This document shows, piece by piece, positions 41,990 to 44,058 of a stretch of 44,058 nt of DNA. Under the pieces are notes generated by a model. It saw only the letters and a list, made by a program, of their open reading frames with translations. It did no database searches and had not been told where the DNA came from. The stretch lies in assembly GCA_964482435.1 (NCBI GenBank), contig CAYZXL010000037.1, positions 1 through 44,058 of the forward strand. The letters are read 5' to 3'. Each line of letters begins with the position of its first letter. The stretch's first letter is position 1. This stretch comes from CAYZXL01 sp964482435. Its GTDB lineage: Bacteria; Auribacterota; JABMQX01. A program made the translations under genes and the position numbers.

Positions 41990-42715
41990 ATGAGTTCGTT
42001 CCGTTTCTCCGATGCGATAGACGAGGGGCGGCTGCGTCTTCACACCGACGGGGCAATTCGCTGCGTCACCTACCCTGCCCTGGATTCGCTCCCCGGCGTC
42101 TCTGCCCTGACGACTCTGCGGAACGAATCATGGCCTGCCCCCACGACTGGACAGAAGCTTTTGCCGGTCGCCGGCCCGTCGCTGGCGAGAATCTTAGGGA
42201 TTCCTCCCCAGAACCTCGTCGCCGGGAGACAGGTTCACAGCACAAACGTGTTGTCCCTCAAGCAAGGCCAATCCCCAGCCTCATCGCCTTCAGAGCCTCT
42301 GATTGTCCCCTCGACGGACGGTCTCTTGACGAATGTCCCGCAGACCGGCCTGATTGTCGTAACCGCCGATTGCCTCCCGGTGTTTCTTTACGACGCGAAA
42401 AGGTCGGTCATCGGCCTTCTCCATTGCGGGCGAGCGGGGACGTTTGCCGACATCGTGGGTGTTGGACTCAGCAAAATGCAGAGGGATTTCGGGAGCGACC
42501 CCGCGGACTGCACAGCGGTGATAGGGCCGTCAATCGGGCCGTGCTGCTACGAGGTTGACCTGTGGGCTGCGAATGAGCGGAGGCTCAAGCAACTGGGCGT
42601 CTCCTCCGTCGTCAATTGCCGCGTCTGCACGAAGTGCAATTCCGACCATTTCTACTCCTACCGTGCCGAAAGAGAACACGCCGGAAGAATGATTTCCGCC
42701 ATCGCGCTGAAATGA
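41990..42715 (+). CDS. pgeF: YfiH/PgeF-family laccase-domain protein
   Basis: 241 residues of the YfiH (Cu-oxidase_4) family. These are now known as purine nucleoside phosphorylase/adenosine deaminase-type enzymes, and in some bacteria they act in peptidoglycan editing. The signature residues are visible in AGRQVHSTNV, VTADCLPVFLYD, LHCGRAGTFADIV and GPSIGPCCYEVD, which supply the His/Cys/His metal site. A GAGGGAGAT site precedes the start. The usual WRG (GWRGT) reads CGRAGT here, a small deviation. Confidence 0.9.
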   Translation: MSSFRFSDAIDEGRLRLHTDGAIRCVTYPALDSLPGVSALTTLRNESWPAPTTGQKLLPVAGPSLARILGIPPQNLVAGRQVHSTNVLSLKQGQSPASSPSEPLIVPSTDGLLTNVPQTGLIVVTADCLPVFLYDAKRSVIGLLHCGRAGTFADIVGVGLSKMQRDFGSDPADCTAVIGPSIGPCCYEVDLWAANERRLKQLGVSSVVNCRVCTKCNSDHFYSYRAEREHAGRMISAIALK

Positions 42716-42751
42716 TACAATCCGGTCGCGTTCTGAGCAGATGAGGATTTA

Positions 42752-43024
42752 ACCGCAGAGACCACAGAGACTGCAGTCCTTCGTGAACTTCGTTCACCCG
42801 GAGACCATGAAAATCGAGTCTGCGTCGCGCCAATGCTTGGTGCACATTTGGATTGTGTGCTCTCTCGCCAAGACGCCAAGGACGCCAAGAGTTCGCGGAG
42901 CTTGCTCCTCTGCGGCCTTCGCGGCTTTGCGAGAGGCGTCCCTGCCCCCTGCATGGCGGTAATTTTCAGGGCAGAGGTTGACAATCGTGCACGTCATCTC
43001 TGCGTGCTCTGCGCCCTCTGCGGT
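42752..43024 (-). repeat. Long interspersed repeat, copy R3, inverted to R4
   Basis: The inner part (about 42773-42976), read in reverse complement, aligns with 43792-43987 over about 200 nt. They share CCTGAAAAT, CTCTCGCAAAGCCGCGAAGG, CTTGGCGAGAG, GCAGACTCGATTTTCATGGT and GGGTGA. Outer inverted ends ACCGCAGAGACCACAGAGA and CTCTGCGTGCTCTGC...GCGGT enclose it. It lies directly before yggS. Confidence 0.75.
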
Positions 43025-43082
43025 GAGATTCCTGCTTCGCACGAAGCGCTCTCAACTGTGTTCAGCAGTGGCGTCAGGAAAG

Positions 43083-43763
43083 ATGACCGGGACAATTGCC
43101 GGCAACGTAGAGGAGGTCAGGAAGCGCATCGCGGAGGCGGCTTCTTCCGTCGGACGCTTGCCGGAAGAGATAACCCTCGTCGCTGTGACGAAAACTCGCA
43201 CTCCGGACGAAATTGCCCAGGCCGTGGGCGCCGGATTGAGAATCTTCGCGGAGAATCGCGTCCAGGAGGCAAAGTCGAAATACCGCCTTCTTCCCGACGG
43301 TTTAGTCTGGCACATGGTGGGGCATCTTCAGACGAACAAAGCGAAGGACGCCGTCGAGATTTTCCAGTGCATCCATTCTCTCGATAGCGTTCTCCTCGCC
43401 GAGGAACTCGAGAAGAGATGCGACGCCGCTGGAAAAACGATGGACATTTTGCTCGAGGTCAACGTTTCTGGCGAAGAATCCAAGTTCGGCCTGAAGCCGG
43501 AACGGGTCGAGGAGGTTGTCCGGCAGCTGGTTGGCCTGCCGCACCTCCGCTTAAAAGGCTTGATGACCATGGCGCCTTTGGCCGATAATCCGGAAACGGT
43601 TCGCCCGGTCTTTCGCGGCCTGAGGGAGTTGAAGGACCGGCTCAACGAAACCGGGCTTTGTCACATGACCGACCTTTCGATGGGAATGACCCAGGACTAC
43701 GAAGTCGCCGTCCAGGAAGGCGCTACATTGGTCCGAATCGGCTCCGCGATTTTCAACGTGTGA
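43083..43763 (+). CDS. yggS: PLP-homeostasis protein YggS/PLPBP
   Basis: 226 residues of the YggS/PROSC family, a single TIM-barrel PLP-binding protein with no known enzyme activity. PLP-binding Lys37 lies in LVAVTKTRTPDEI. FAENRVQEAKSKYRLLP, WHMVGHLQTNKAK and the DLSMGMTQDYEVAVQEGATLVRIGSAIF ending are diagnostic. I chose the ATG following AGGAAAG; the frame continues upstream into the repeat, which is not part of the gene. It is flanked by inverted repeat copies on both sides. Confidence 0.93.
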   Translation: MTGTIAGNVEEVRKRIAEAASSVGRLPEEITLVAVTKTRTPDEIAQAVGAGLRIFAENRVQEAKSKYRLLPDGLVWHMVGHLQTNKAKDAVEIFQCIHSLDSVLLAEELEKRCDAAGKTMDILLEVNVSGEESKFGLKPERVEEVVRQLVGLPHLRLKGLMTMAPLADNPETVRPVFRGLRELKDRLNETGLCHMTDLSMGMTQDYEVAVQEGATLVRIGSAIFNV

Positions 43764-43791
43764 GAGAATCTTTCGCGGGCGCCTCTGCGTT

Positions 43792-43987
43792 CTCTGGCCT
43801 GAAAATAACCGCTGCGCGGCGAGCGGGGACTCTCTCGCAAAGCCGCGAAGGACGCAAAGGAGCAAGCCCTGTGAATTCCTGGCGTCTTGGCGAGAGACCG
43901 CAGAATCCAAGTGCGCACCGAGAGTTAGCGCGGCGCAGACTCGATTTTCATGGTCTGCGGGTGAGCGAAGCTCATGAGGCACTGCCG
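43792..43987 (+). repeat. Long interspersed repeat, copy R4, inverted to R3
   Basis: Forward copy of about 196 nt after yggS, inverted relative to R3. Its inner parts also match R1 and R2 around the HIT gene. A further fragment (TGAAAATAGGCGCTACTACT) begins at about 43988, suggesting another partial copy at the window end. Confidence 0.75.
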
Positions 43988-44058
43988 TGAAAATAGGCGC
44001 TACTACTTAGTGGCGTAAATAAGCGTATGATTTCTTAAGCCTCTTTTGGTGTACACGT
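43988..44058. other. Window end: fragment of another repeat copy
   Basis: It begins with GTGAAAATAGGCGCTAC, like the start of R2, but the rest is not resolved before the sequence ends. Confidence 0.4.

Overview
The window suggests a GC-rich, didermic (Gram-negative type) bacterium. It carries a complete Tol-Pal gene row, a Wzm/Wzt-type polysaccharide exporter, lipoproteins with clear lipoboxes, and GGAGG-type ribosome sites with frequent GTG and TTG starts. Siroheme-decarboxylase-type genes (ahbA/ahbB), a larB gene and a thioredoxin-type arsC fit an anaerobic or microaerobic, sediment or subsurface lifestyle. I cannot name the lineage from sequence alone. The REP-like palindromes and the absence of phage or IS genes look like chromosome of an uncultivated lineage.

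Layout. 1-4.7 kb: the start of a secreted repeat protein, a SagB-type nitroreductase, an isolated DUF3800 gene next to a candidate small RNA, then a leftward operon of zincin, a decayed YkgJ cysteine-cluster gene and an Ig-HAD fusion. 4.9-7.0 kb: shikimate kinase overlapping a secreted matrixin-like protease with FG-GAP repeats. 7.1-11.8 kb (leftward): tolQ, tolR, a tolA/tonB-like gene with a collagen-like tract, tolB, pal, and a coiled-coil LysM lipoprotein where cpoB usually lies. 11.9-14.0 kb (leftward): Wzt/Wzm ABC exporter. 14.2-22.4 kb: nadB, a duplicated PpiD/SurA-like chaperone and a large secreted GH2 glycosidase.

22.5-30 kb is the most accessory-looking part. It has a toxin-antitoxin-like pair (nuclease-like plus DUF2283), a HicB-like remnant, arsC, galE, a homocysteine-methyltransferase-type gene with a coupled small membrane protein, and larB. 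It also has a proteasome-like Ntn-hydrolase candidate with a coupled 58-residue basic protein, and a chimeric pseudogene made of lplA and larB pieces.

30-44 kb: a MEDS-PAS-GAF hybrid histidine kinase, lplA, a DJ-1-like lipoprotein, HIT, a YbaK-type deacylase, ahbA, ahbB, two c-di-GMP response regulators (GGDEF, then HD-GYP), hemL, yfiH and yggS. The ahb genes and hemL point to tetrapyrrole synthesis by the siroheme route, with opposing c-di-GMP enzymes embedded between them. The HIT and yggS genes are each bracketed by inverted copies of one interspersed repeat.

The best candidates for something undescribed are the Ntn-hydrolase/small-protein pair (28017-29478) and the three-hairpin RNA beside DUF3800 (1876-1970). 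No tRNA, rRNA, CRISPR array or intact insertion sequence was seen.
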